Assembly (NCBI RefSeq): GCF_003171515.1
Contig: NC_089392.1
Span: 62,001 to 126,000 of the forward strand
Direction: 5' to 3'
DNA length: 64,000 nucleotides
Origin: Pyrenophora tritici-repentis
Taxonomy: Eukaryota > Ascomycota > Dothideomycetes > Pleosporales > Pleosporaceae
Each line of letters begins with the position of its first letter. Position 1 is the stretch's first letter. A program made the position numbers and the translations under genes. Shown in pieces: positions 18,115 through 27,079 of this stretch. The notes beneath the pieces were generated by a model that did no database searches, was not told where the DNA came from, and worked only from the letters and a program-made list of their open reading frames with translations.

Positions 18115-21100
18115 ATGGATAGCGATCCCTTTGTAGTGGACGTTAGACTTAATGGAACTGACTTTGTCACTGGACTTGTTGACTCAGGTTGCCTTTGCTA
18201 TTCCGCCATCAATGAACAACTCTTTCGATCTCTGAGACTGCCATCAATCAAGATAGCCCCGCGTCAGCTGGAGGAAGCAGCTGGGAAGAACGCAGAACCA
18301 AGTACTGTCCTAGATACAGTTACTTACGCCTCGATAGACATAGACGGCCACCAGCAGAAACGCGTCTTCTTCTACGTTGTACCTGGCCTGACTTACGACG
18401 TGATTCTGGGAAAGCCCTGGTTAGAGGATGCCGACGTCACAATTTCGGCCAAACAAGGCTGCCTGGATATCGGCGCATCAAACATCCGCGCATGGAACCA
18501 CAAGAAAGCGTCATACAAGCCACCACCAATGAAGGCTACTCAGGTGATGGCTTCCGCATTCATGGCGGAGGTGAGAAGAAGCCGTAGGAAGAACAAAGGA
18601 GACGGTATTGCGCTCGACACTGGACTGTTCGCTGTTTCCATCGCCGACATTGAGAAAGCTTTGAAACCGCGCAAACGATCCGATCCGAAGACGAAGCTCC
18701 CACCCCAGTACCACCAATGGCTGAAGGCTTTCGACCATTTCCTAGCTGAGAAACTTCCCCCGCATCGTAAAGGCGTTGATCTCCACATTGAGATTGAAAA
18801 GGATCAAGACGGAAACGAGAAGACCATTCCATGGGGTCCGCTCTACGGCATGAGCCGAGAAGAGTTACTAGTGCTTAGGAAAACTCTCACCGAGCTGTTA
18901 GACAAGGATTTTATCCGCGCTAGTAACTCTCCCGCAGCCGCACCCGTCCTAATGGTTAAAAAGCCAGGAGGGGGCATCCGATTTTGCGTTGACTACCGAG
19001 GCTTGAACAACATCACCAGGAAGGACCGTTACCCTCTGCCTCTATTCACAGAAACACTGAGAAATGTGGCCAAAGCTAAATGGTTCACAAAACTTGACGT
19101 TATCGCAGCCTTCCACAAGATCCGTGTGGCCAAAGGAGAGGAATGGAAGACAGCTTTCCGAACAAGATACGGCCTATTCGAATGGCGGGTTGCTCCCTTC
19201 GGACTAACAGGAGCACCAGCCGCATTTCAACGCTACGTAAATAGTGTTCTGCAGGATTACCTTGACGACTTTGTTTCAGCCTACGTTGACGACATCTTGA
19301 TCTACTCGTCAGGATCGCTTCAGGATCACAGAGAGAAGGTTGGAAAGGTTCTTCAACGCCTCATAGACGCTGGACTGCAGATTGATATCGACAAGTGCGA
19401 GTTCGAGACTAAACGAGTTAAATACCTCGGGTACATTGTGGAAGCAGAAGTGGGTATTCGAGTTGACCCTGAAAAGATTATCGCAATCCGCGAATGGGCT
19501 ACACCAACGTCAGTTAAGGCTATCCGAGCATTTATTGGTTTTGCCAACTTCTACCGAGTTTTTATACCGAACTTCTCGGACATTGCTGAACCGCTCATCA
19601 ACCTAACTAAGAAAGAGATGGTTTTTCATTGGGACGAGGCTTGCAATCAAGCATTTGAAACGATTAAGGAACTTCTCATTACAGCACCAATACTCGGCCA
19701 TTTTGATCCAGAGAAGGACACCTTAGTAGAAGCCGACTCCTCAGGACATGCAACTGGCGGCCTATTGCTGCAGAAGGACAAGAACAACAACTGGCAACCC
19801 GTTGCTTACTACTCAAAGAAGCACTCACCAACAGAGGCCAATTATCCAATTCATGACAAGGAGCTTCTAGCTATTGTTCGTTGCTTAGAAGCATGGGCTC
19901 CTGAACTACGTATGGTTAGGAAGTTTACAGTTCTGACGGACCACAAGAACCTCCAATACTTCTACCGCGAACGACAGCTGTCTGAAAGACAAGTACGTTG
20001 GTCAGAGTTTCTCTCACGATTCGACTTCTCCCTGGAATGGAAACCTGGAAAGACTATGGGAAAACCCGACGCCCTATCACGACGAGAACAAGACCTACCC
20101 GCCAACTATGACGATGAACGAATACGGTCTCGATTTATCCGTCTCTTCCAGAGCAAGCACTTGCGGAGTGTTCAAATCCAGTCTCTATCGTCTGAGGAGA
20201 TTGACTTCACAAAAGAGATACGCATGTTTGAGGACCAGGAGATGCAGAATCTGTGGCACCGAAGCCGCCAAGAAGATAAGCTTTATCAGGAGCTTACTAC
20301 ACTAGTAGCAAATAAGGAGAGGAACCTCCCTACTAAGCTTCAGAAGGAGAAGTTAGTGAGTATAGCAGAATGCACCCTAGACGAGAGAGGCTTGTTACGA
20401 TTTCGAGACCGGACATGGATCCCTCACTGCGAACCACTCCGCACGCGAATCATTCAAAATATTCACGACTCGCATATTACTGGCCACCCCGGACGAGATC
20501 TTACCTACTCAATCTTATCAAGGCAGTTCTTCTGGTCAGGTGCAGCAAGCGACGTGCGACGCTTTGTCCGTAACTGCGAGATTTGCGGAAGGAATACGAT
20601 ATGGAGAGAAACAAAGAAGGGCCTCCTTAAACCATTACCGATCCCAGAACGTATATGGGGGGAACTTTCAATCGATTTCATTACCGACTTGCCGCCATCT
20701 GGACGGGATAACGCAACGAACTGTATGGTGGTCACTGATCGGCTGACAAAGGGAATTGAACTAGAAGGTATGCACGATATCTCGGCACAAGCCGTAGCAC
20801 AACGACTTTTCGAACGGCATTATCCTATTCACGGTATTCCAACGGCAATTACGAGCGATAGAGGACCACAATTCGTTAGCGATCTTTGGAAGCATTTCTG
20901 TAAGCTCCTTAGCGTTGAGCAACGCCTGTCGACTGCCTACCATCCGCAAACCGATGGTGCAACAGAACGAATGAATCAAGAGATTGAAAAGATGATTCGA
21001 ATCTGGGCCACGTACACGCAAGAAAACTGGCTGGCACTTTTACCTGTCGTTATGGGAGCAATCAACAACCGCGAGGCCTCATCCACTGGCCTAAGCCCCT

Positions 21101-21750
21101 TCTATTTCATGCACGGATATCACAATGAACCTATTCAGCTAGTAGAGGATCGAACTATTCAGGACCGACCAAAGAAAGATGGCGAAGCACTAGCAGAAGG
21201 CTTCCTCAAAAGACTCCAAGATGCAACAGAGTGGGCCCAAGCCGCGATCGCGATGACACAAGAGAAACAGCAGCATCAGGCTAATAAGACAAGAACAGCA
21301 GCGCCCCAATACAAGGAGGGAGACTGGGTGTTTCTAAACCTTAGAAACGTGAAGACAACACGACCTTCCAAGAAGCTAGACTGGTTGCATGGAAAGTATA
21401 AAGTCTTGAAGCAGGTCAACTCCCACTCTTATAAGCTTGACGTTCCGGGAAAAATCCATCCTGTCTTTCACGTAGACCTGCTTCGCTACGCGCCTGACGA
21501 CTCTTTCCCATCGCAGAAAGTTGGAGACACTCAGCCAGGGCCTATACTTATAGATGGAGACGAGTTATGGCTGGTTGAGCGTATTCTGGGCGAACGGACA
21601 ATAGGGCAAGGAGGGAAAGGAATCAAGGAGGCATATGTGAAGTGGGTGGACTATACTGAACCGACATGGGAACCAGTGAGCAACGTACTAAAGACTGACG
21701 CTTGGAAGAAATGGAAAAAACTACACGCTAAAGGGAAAGGAGGGGGGTAA
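18115..21750 (+). CDS. pol: Gypsy-2 Pol with chromodomain
   Basis: 1211-residue intact polyprotein. Protease (LVDSGCLCYS, about 20-30), reverse transcriptase (FCVDYRGLNN about 290; SAYVDDILIYS about 395), RNase H (EADSSGHATGG), integrase zinc finger (HITGHPGRD ... CEICG) and DDE core (SIDFITDLPP, TSDRGPQFV, TDGATERMNQ), then a C-terminal chromodomain (LWLVERILGER ... AYVKWVDYTEPTWEP). The chromodomain is known to steer chromovirus integration to particular chromatin. The last codons (GKGKGGG, stop) double as the polypurine tract, and the stop codon touches the 3' LTR. Confidence 0.95.
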   Translation: MDSDPFVVDVRLNGTDFVTGLVDSGCLCYSAINEQLFRSLRLPSIKIAPRQLEEAAGKNAEPSTVLDTVTYASIDIDGHQQKRVFFYVVPGLTYDVILGKPWLEDADVTISAKQGCLDIGASNIRAWNHKKASYKPPPMKATQVMASAFMAEVRRSRRKNKGDGIALDTGLFAVSIADIEKALKPRKRSDPKTKLPPQYHQWLKAFDHFLAEKLPPHRKGVDLHIEIEKDQDGNEKTIPWGPLYGMSREELLVLRKTLTELLDKDFIRASNSPAAAPVLMVKKPGGGIRFCVDYRGLNNITRKDRYPLPLFTETLRNVAKAKWFTKLDVIAAFHKIRVAKGEEWKTAFRTRYGLFEWRVAPFGLTGAPAAFQRYVNSVLQDYLDDFVSAYVDDILIYSSGSLQDHREKVGKVLQRLIDAGLQIDIDKCEFETKRVKYLGYIVEAEVGIRVDPEKIIAIREWATPTSVKAIRAFIGFANFYRVFIPNFSDIAEPLINLTKKEMVFHWDEACNQAFETIKELLITAPILGHFDPEKDTLVEADSSGHATGGLLLQKDKNNNWQPVAYYSKKHSPTEANYPIHDKELLAIVRCLEAWAPELRMVRKFTVLTDHKNLQYFYRERQLSERQVRWSEFLSRFDFSLEWKPGKTMGKPDALSRREQDLPANYDDERIRSRFIRLFQSKHLRSVQIQSLSSEEIDFTKEIRMFEDQEMQNLWHRSRQEDKLYQELTTLVANKERNLPTKLQKEKLVSIAECTLDERGLLRFRDRTWIPHCEPLRTRIIQNIHDSHITGHPGRDLTYSILSRQFFWSGAASDVRRFVRNCEICGRNTIWRETKKGLLKPLPIPERIWGELSIDFITDLPPSGRDNATNCMVVTDRLTKGIELEGMHDISAQAVAQRLFERHYPIHGIPTAITSDRGPQFVSDLWKHFCKLLSVEQRLSTAYHPQTDGATERMNQEIEKMIRIWATYTQENWLALLPVVMGAINNREASSTGLSPFYFMHGYHNEPIQLVEDRTIQDRPKKDGEALAEGFLKRLQDATEWAQAAIAMTQEKQQHQANKTRTAAPQYKEGDWVFLNLRNVKTTRPSKKLDWLHGKYKVLKQVNSHSYKLDVPGKIHPVFHVDLLRYAPDDSFPSQKVGDTQPGPILIDGDELWLVERILGERTIGQGGKGIKEAYVKWVDYTEPTWEPVSNVLKTDAWKKWKKLHAKGKGGG

Positions 21751-21938
21751 TGTAACGGGCTGAGCCCTAAGTCACATGACTAGGCTGCGAGCCTAGTCGC
21801 TTCCCCGGCAACGAGAGGGCCGTGCGCCAACCCAAACAAAGCGGGCTCGCCGCTCGCGTCTTACCTTCTTTCTTCATCTTGACTGTAAATAGCATCTGGA
21901 CTAGGTAGCTGGAATACAGTTCCTACAGACCGTTCACA
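21751..21938 (+). repeat. Gypsy-2 3' LTR
   Basis: 188-bp copy identical by eye to the 5' LTR, preceded by the purine-rich tract AAAGGGAAAGGAGGGGGG. Confidence 0.96.
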
Positions 21939-21943
21939 AACAG

Positions 21944-22790
21944 TACAAAACACATCGAAATGCATTCAAAGAGGCAATACCACACAGACCCATCACCCTC
22001 CCACTTCTCCTCCAAACAAAGACAGGCATTAAAGCTACTCTAGCCTTTATTGCAAGTACTAGGATTAGCACGAGAAAATGGCACCTAGGGCAAACTACCG
22101 AACAGACAGACACTGTATAAAACTACAAAAATGTTAGAACAAGGTCTCCTCTGGTGGTATGACTACCATAGGCGACCGAGTAGAGGTACGAAAGGTAACC
22201 CTGTATTGGATTGAACTTCACTAAGAGCTATTGTTCTATCTACTTGTTGTTATGATGATCTTAGGACGTACATGACAGATCATCATTCCGCGTCGGTCCT
22301 TCTGCTCGGGCTTACTCCACGAACCTCACCTCGCCGACCTGGACTGAACCTAACATATTCTTAACAAAAAACAATATTTCCTTAACTAAAAGAGCCCGCT
22401 GCTACATCTCTTTCTATTCACCACACTGCTCTTTAGCACCCGCGCCAATGGAAGACTAGCTCTGAAATTGGAGTACGCAAAACTAGACTCCGCAACAATC
22501 AATTCAATCCGGTCACTCTCCTAGACCCACTTACCTATCTAGGTAGGGCTTAAACTCCTATAGGTAACTACTAGGCTTAAAGCGGTAATCAATCAATCCA
22601 ATCTGAACCTTCTAGGACCCACTTAATTGATTGTTGCGGACTGTGCGCAAAACACCACCCAAATTGTACAAGACCCATAGAAACTCTACAACGACCATCA
22701 TACATAGAACGGCTTAGCCAAAGTCCTACATAGTCACCGACTGATACAGGACTCTAATGGAAATATAATAATAATAATAATAATCCCGAA
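21944..22790 (+). pseudogene. Tad1-like LINE remnant, part 2 and 3' tail
   Basis: Continues the LINE ORF from 16489-16553 for about 60 residues, including the family-typical TRISTRKWHLG, and stops with TAA near 22120. A 3' untranslated stretch of about 650 bases follows, carrying MITE-1 copy C, and ends in an (ATA/TAA)n run (about 22762-22785). That run is the likely LINE 3' tail and abuts NRPS-derived DNA. The LINE lacks everything 5' of its last domain. It probably truncated the NRPS gene on its left. Confidence 0.65.
22484..22645 (-). mobile_element. MITE-1 copy C
   Basis: 162-bp copy with target duplication CGCAAAAC at 22476-22483 and 22646-22653, inserted in the LINE 3' region. Confidence 0.96.
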
Positions 22791-22879
22791 CAAAAAAGAG
22801 ACTTGAATCGACATTATGCAGAATTTTGGGAGAGTATCACTCGGTGGAGATGAAGGCAGCACGAAGACGATGCAAGAGG

Positions 22880-23381
22880 ATCGGGAAGCAGCTTCAGTTT
22901 ACTGGCAAAGCACTCTAGCTGGTTGCCAGGCTATATCGTTCCCTACCTTGCCACCGGCCGTTCAGCAGCCAGTTACGGAAGCGACAACGACGTATCAATG
23001 CCCCCCACTGGTGAAACGGCCATCCGACGTAACAATTTCCACTATCGTCTACGGCGCCTGGGCCATCGTCGCCAGCTATTATACCAACGTGGACGATGTT
23101 GTTTTCGGTACTACCATAACCGGACGGAAGGCGCATGTCAATGGCGTTGAGGCTATGTTTGAACCCGACACTGCCATTGTCCCGGTACGAGTGTGTATAC
23201 GAGATAATGCTACTGTATCTTGCTTTCTGCATGACTTGCAGCAACAAGAAGTTCAGTTGATTCTACACGAGCAGACGGGACTTGAACAGATTGCCAAGGT
23301 ATCAGCGGACGCCAAGCGTGCCTGTCACTTTCAAACTCTGCTCGTATTACAGCCTGCGTCTGGAAAGAGAGGCAAAGAAAC
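22880..23381 (+). pseudogene. NRPS piece 1: C-terminal half of a condensation domain
   Basis: Codes for the C-terminal half of an NRPS condensation domain (VYWQSTLAGCQ, AIVASYYTNVDDVVFGTTITGR, HEQTGLEQIAKV). It is clearly paralogous to 45150-45620. The N-terminal half with the catalytic HHxxxDG is missing, cut off by the LINE. The frame is open and continues after the solo LTR at 23382-23551. The ATG at 22816 lies in junction sequence and is not the gene start. Confidence 0.85.
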
Positions 23382-23551
23382 TGATGAAGGTGGAGAAATG
23401 TGCGTGAACTTGTTGTATTGGAGCTACGGGAGGAGTGAGAATATCTATGGTGCGCGCACGGAGCAGCTGACTAATCAGTGCCTGGCCAATCAGAGCACGG
23501 GAAGCCTGATTCACCGTGAATACTAGTGAAGGCTCTTACCGCGTCTCGACA
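23382..23551 (+). mobile_element. Solo LTR, 170 bp, copy 1
   Basis: Begins TGATGAAGG, ends GTCTCGACA, with a perfect 5-bp target duplication GAAAC (23377-23381, 23552-23556). The same 170-bp sequence recurs inverted at 24256-24425. It interrupts NRPS piece 1/2 and introduces a stop. No internal region is present, so it is the product of LTR-LTR recombination. Confidence 0.9.
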
Positions 23552-24255
23552 GAAACTATTGGGGAGCGGCACAGTCAATCCAAGCTGCAGGAGTTCATGA
23601 AATTCGCGCTGGTAGTTCAGTGCGTGCTTGACACAGAAGGGATTAGAATCACAGCCAGCTTCGACCCAAGAGTGTTGGACCAATGGAACGTGGACAAGAT
23701 GCTGCACCAGTTCAGCTTCGTTATGTTGCAATTGGCTGGCGCAGATGAAGATGCAAAGATCGCCACCATCGATGCCGTTACACCCGAAGACAGACAACAG
23801 TTGTGGGAGTGGAATCGCGATATACCCCCCACAACTGAGCGGTGCATCCATGACTTGTTTACGGAACAGGCAAGGGCACGGCCCACTGCACCCGCTATCT
23901 GCGCGTGGGATGGCGAGATGACGTACGGCGAGCTGGACGCGCTGTCCTCTAGGCTAGCCGGCCATCTAGTTGAACTGGGAGTCAAGCCAGAAGTTATTGT
24001 CCCTCTCTGCTTTGAAAAGTCGATTTGGACAGTGGTAGCAATGCTCGCTGTGCTTAAGGCTGGCGGGGCATTTCTCCTTCTCGATTCATCTTTGCCCCGT
24101 GAGCGCCTGAAATTGATGTGCAGGAAGGTATCGGGCTCGCTAGCTCTGTCATCTCAGGCGAGTGCGCTGGTTATCGAAGATTTGGTCAGCACTCTTGTGA
24201 TCGTCAATCGCGATTCAATTTGTCGAACCAGTTCCCATGCTTCGCTTACTACAAC
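23552..24255 (+). pseudogene. NRPS piece 2: end of C domain and start of A domain
   Basis: Holds the end of the condensation domain (FSFVMLQLAGADED), the linker RQQLWEWN, and the first third of an adenylation domain (TYGELDALSSRLAGHL, A1/A2-like LAVLKAGGAF). Bases 23877-24069 are almost identical to 45958-46150 in the next-but-one module. Similarity then stops abruptly. The frame stays open through the piece and across the next solo LTR. Confidence 0.88.
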
Positions 24256-24425
24256 TGTCGAGACGCGGTGAGAGCCTTCACTAGTATTCACGGTGAATCA
24301 GGCTTCCCGTGCTCTGATTGGCCAGGCACTGATTAGTCAGCTGCTCCGTGCGCGCACCATAGATATTCTCACTCCTCCCGTAGCTCCAATACAACAAGTT
24401 CACGCACATTTCTCCACCTTCATCA
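24256..24425 (-). mobile_element. Solo LTR, 170 bp, copy 2
   Basis: Inverted copy of 23382-23551 with target duplication ACAAC (24251-24255, 24426-24430). It sits just before the A3 motif of the NRPS adenylation domain. Confidence 0.9.
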
Positions 24426-24703
24426 ACAACTGTAAGGCCTGGAAATACTGCCTATGTCATTTTCACATCGGGAAGCACAGGTGAACCAAAATGTTGCAGA
24501 GTTGAGCATCAAGCAGCGTGCTCTTCTGCGGTCAGTCACGGCCATATCTTAGGAATCCAGGCAAACACTCGAACGCTGCAGTTCGCTTCATACTCCTTCG
24601 CTGTATCCTTGTTAGAGCTGCTGACCAACTTCATTCATGGTGGCTGCATCTGTATTTTGTCAGAAGAAGAGCGAAGAATGAGCCTAGGCTCGGCTATGTC
24701 TAG
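24426..24703 (+). pseudogene. NRPS piece 3: adenylation core A3-A4
   Basis: Starts with the ATP-binding A3 motif (YVIFTSGSTGEPK) and continues through the A4 region (LQFASYSFAVSLLELL). The frame is open to the MITE at 24704. Confidence 0.85.
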
Positions 24704-24865
24704 TAGACTCCGCAACAATCAATTCAATCCGGTCACTCTCCTAGACCCACTTACCTATCTAGGTAGGGCTTAAACTCCTATAGGTAACTACTAGGCTTAA
24801 AGCGGTAATCAATCAATCCAATCTGAACCTTCTAGGACCCACTTAATTGATTGTTGCGGACTGTG
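24704..24865 (-). mobile_element. MITE-1 copy D
   Basis: 162 bp, target duplication ATGTCTAG at 24696-24703 and 24866-24873, inside the NRPS adenylation domain. Confidence 0.96.
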
Positions 24866-25004
24866 ATGTCTAGGATGAGAGTGAGCTGGGCGTGCTTCAC
24901 TTCGACCGTGCTGGGCCTTATAACACCCGATTCAGTTCCATCGTTAGATATTATATGTGTAGGAGGAGATCCAATATGTCGGTCTCAGATTGTGCAGTGG
25001 GAAG
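24866..25004 (+). pseudogene. NRPS piece 4: adenylation domain
   Basis: 46 codons of the adenylation domain (SVPSLDIICVGGDPI) between MITE copies D and E, in phase with pieces 3 and 5. Confidence 0.8.
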
Positions 25005-25166
25005 TAGACTCCGCAACAATCAATTCAATCCGGTCACTCTCCTAGACCCACTTACCTATCTAGGTAGGGCTTAAACTCCTATAGGTAACTACTAGGCTTA
25101 AAGCGGTAATCAATCAATCCAATCTGAACCTTCTAGGACCCACTTAATTGATTGTTGCGGACTGTG
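25005..25166 (-). mobile_element. MITE-1 copy E
   Basis: 162 bp, target duplication GTGGGAAG at 24997-25004 and 25167-25174. Only 139 bases from copy D and in the same orientation. Confidence 0.96.
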
Positions 25167-25250
25167 GTGGGAAGCGCGGGTACATCTGCGCCAATCGTAC
25201 GGGAGCAGTGAGACGGCGGGTGCTGTCTCGTCCACAATGATCACTAGCAC
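25167..25250 (+). pseudogene. NRPS piece 5: A5 region
   Basis: 28 codons including the A5 motif (YGSSETA). In phase with 27080 onward if Copia-2 and one AGCAC copy are ignored. Confidence 0.8.
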
Positions 25251-25397
25251 TGTTGGAGTGGGTGAACCGTACGCATAGGGAAGAAGTTGAGGATTGACTG
25301 AGGTTGTATTGTACAAGCTATGGAAAGTTTATGTAGGTGAGTGACCATAAACAGCGCTAGTCTCAGATAGGCATCGTCCCATCACCAAACCGTGACA
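25251..25397 (-). repeat. Copia-2 3' LTR
   Basis: 147-bp LTR matching 26933-27079 by eye. Confidence 0.94.
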
Positions 25398-25418
25398 CAC
25401 CCCCCAGTTGTCACCAAG

Positions 25419-26060
25419 TCAGTGAGTTGGTGATAACTGACCTGTATCCAGCAGATGAACCACGAATGATGTACCACCACTAGGTGGTTGGCCGTCATCT
25501 ACCTGAATCTTGTCTCTATACTGTTGACGTGAAGCCCATTCATTTAGGGCGTCCTTTATTTGCTTCGAAATCTTAGGATCCTTTTGAGCTTGTTCAACCT
25601 TGCGGACTCCAATAGGTGCTGGTGTCCAGTCTTTTGGTCGACCTGGGTGAAGTGGATTGAGTATCCAGCAGTCGGGTAAAGCGTGTGACAACCCACAAAC
25701 ACAAGGTAGGTTTGCAATCCCAAGCTTAGCAGCTGAGGTAGATAGCACACTTGACTCAGTGGCAGTGGTCTGGGCAGCTCGGCGGATGTACTTCGTCATC
25801 TTTTCGACGTAGGCGGGCAAGCTGAGTAGATTTGTACCGTTTATCTCGTGTTCGTATATCTGATCGAGGCAGGTAGTAGCGTAGTTTGGATAGTGAGCTT
25901 GGCAGGCAATCAAGAAATCCTCCTGAGGCCTGTAGCTAGTTGTCTCTGGTAGGTTGATCGATTGGCATTGAGAAGTGATGTGTATCCAGTCAGCCATCCA
26001 TTCATCGAGTTTCTTTAGGTTGCGTGGAGCGGTCTTCAGATTGGTGTATCTTGCTATTAA
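25419..26060 (-). pseudogene. gag: Copia-2 Gag, C-terminal part
   Basis: C-terminal two thirds of a Copia Gag. It has the capsid-like region (KLDEWMADWIHITSQCQSIN) and a zinc knuckle, CVCGLSHALPDCW, that aligns with CKVCDQQHELKNCW of Copia-1. It is separated from its N-terminus by a 167-bp LTR-like insertion (26061-26227). It ends directly before the 3' LTR. Confidence 0.83.
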
Positions 26061-26227
26061 TGTAACGGGCTAGAGCCCAGATGCTATGGTGATCCTCGGT
26101 GGAACCTTCGGAGCTTCCTCGGCACTTTAGATGCTTCGAGAAGCTACGTGAACAACGAGCCAAACGTATATAGATATCGTTGCACTGCAGATAGCTTTCT
26201 TCTTCATCGAATACAATCCTGTTACCA
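26061..26227. mobile_element. LTR-like insertion in Copia-2 gag
   Basis: About 167 bp with ends TGTAACGGGCT and CCTGTTACCA, the 5' end resembling Gypsy-2 LTRs. It breaks gag with a stop. The flanks (ATTAA, GGCAC) are not duplicated, so boundaries and type are uncertain. Confidence 0.5.
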
Positions 26228-26710
26228 GGCACCGGCATACTTTGCGCAGCCCCTTACAATTAAGTCGCGACTCCGATCGGCTGTAGAAGGACAGAATTGC
26301 TTCTTGAGAGCGACAAGTCGATCGTACACAGTAGGGAGATCCTGTATTAGGTAGAGATGACGCGTGGCGATAGACCTAGTGATCTCTGTATTTAGCTGCA
26401 CCAGAGCTCTCTCTTGTTTCTGCAGCGTGATCTCGTCGAGTCTCCATTGTTCAACCTCCCATCGGTAGGAATCACGATCCTCAGTGGATAGATCAGAGAG
26501 CTTAGAAGCTCTAGCCTTATAGTCGGTGAGCTGAGGCTTAGGATTGGCAGCCTCTAGGTCAGGCAGGCTCTCCTTTGGTGTATCTGGATTGACGTATTGC
26601 CAGATCTTGTGATCCTTCGCGAAGTCTCTGCAGAGAAAGATCCAGTTGAACCAGTCATCTGGTGTATTAAGGATAACAGTAACTCGAGTTACTGCTGATC
26701 CTGTAGCCAT
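26228..26710 (-). pseudogene. gag: Copia-2 Gag, N-terminal part
   Basis: Starts at the ATG at 26710 (MATGSAVTRVTVILNTPDDW). It aligns with the Copia-4 Gag N-terminus (TVILTDSSKW). A charged helical region follows (QKQERALVQLNTEITRSIA). It stops inside the LTR-like insertion at 26222-26224. Confidence 0.85.
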
Positions 26711-26724
26711 TGTGTGCGTAGAAC

Positions 26725-26900
26725 AGACGTAGCAATCGTGCGTTATAGTGGACGCGGGGTAATCGAGCGCTGTGGTGGACGCGGGGTAATCGTGCGGCTA
26801 TGAGGGGCCTAGTAATCGTGCGCTATGAGGGACGCGGTAATCGTGCGGCTATGAGGGGCCTAGTAATCGTGCGCTATGAGGGACGCGGTAATCGGGAAAT
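26725..26900 (-). repeat. Tandem repeats in Copia-2 leader
   Basis: Degenerate repeats built on GTAATCGTGCG and GACGCGG words, including two near-perfect roughly 52-bp copies (about 26785-26890), between the 5' LTR and gag. Confidence 0.8.
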
Positions 26901-26921
26901 GAGTACAATCAGGATGCAGCC

Positions 26922-26932
26922 GGGCTCATAAC
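26922..26932 (-). promoter_or_regulatory. Copia-2 primer-binding site (initiator Met-tRNA half)
   Basis: The plus strand reads GGGCTCATAAC directly beside the 5' LTR. CTCATAA is the initiator Met-tRNA anticodon loop and GGG its stem. Copia-3 has the same site. Confidence 0.75.
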
Positions 26933-27079
26933 TGTTGGAGTGGGTGAACCGTACGCATAGGGAAGAAGTTGAGGATTGACTGAGGTTGTATTGTACAAGC
27001 TATGGAAAGTTTATGTAGGTGAGTGACCATAAACAGCGCTAGTCTCAGATAGGCATCGTCCCATCACCAAACCGTGACA
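26933..27079 (-). repeat. Copia-2 5' LTR
   Basis: 147-bp LTR, the element's promoter end on the minus strand. Confidence 0.94.

Larger units (their letters stand above)
16554..21938 (+). mobile_element. Gypsy-2, full-length intact chromovirus
   Basis: 5385-bp Ty3-gypsy element. The 188-bp LTRs (16554-16741, 21751-21938) appear identical, and the target duplication AACAG is at 16549-16553 and 21939-21943. gag and pol have no premature stop beyond the single gag-pol stop. It inserted into a LINE coding sequence. Identical LTRs and complete ORFs make it the best candidate for a currently active element in the window. Confidence 0.97.
25251..27079 (-). mobile_element. Copia-2, gag-only (TR-GAG type) element
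   Basis: 1829-bp element with 147-bp LTRs (25251-25397, 26933-27079; TGTTGGAG ... CGTGACA) and target duplication AGCAC (25246-25250, 27080-27084). On the minus strand it carries only gag, whose stop lies 21 bases from the 3' LTR, so there was never room for pol. A polypurine tract (ACTGGGGGGTG on the minus strand) and a primer-binding site are present. It matches the TR-GAG class, non-autonomous LTR elements that depend on another element's enzymes. Confidence 0.92.

Noticed and set aside
22249..22380. Possible further solo LTR (TGTTATGATG ... TTCTTAACA)
   Set aside because: No matching second copy and no target duplication. It is equally well explained as LINE 3' untranslated sequence.
24118..24336. 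Small ORF across solo LTR copy 2
   Set aside because: It spans an insertion junction and has no start context or homology. It is a chimera of NRPS and LTR sequence.
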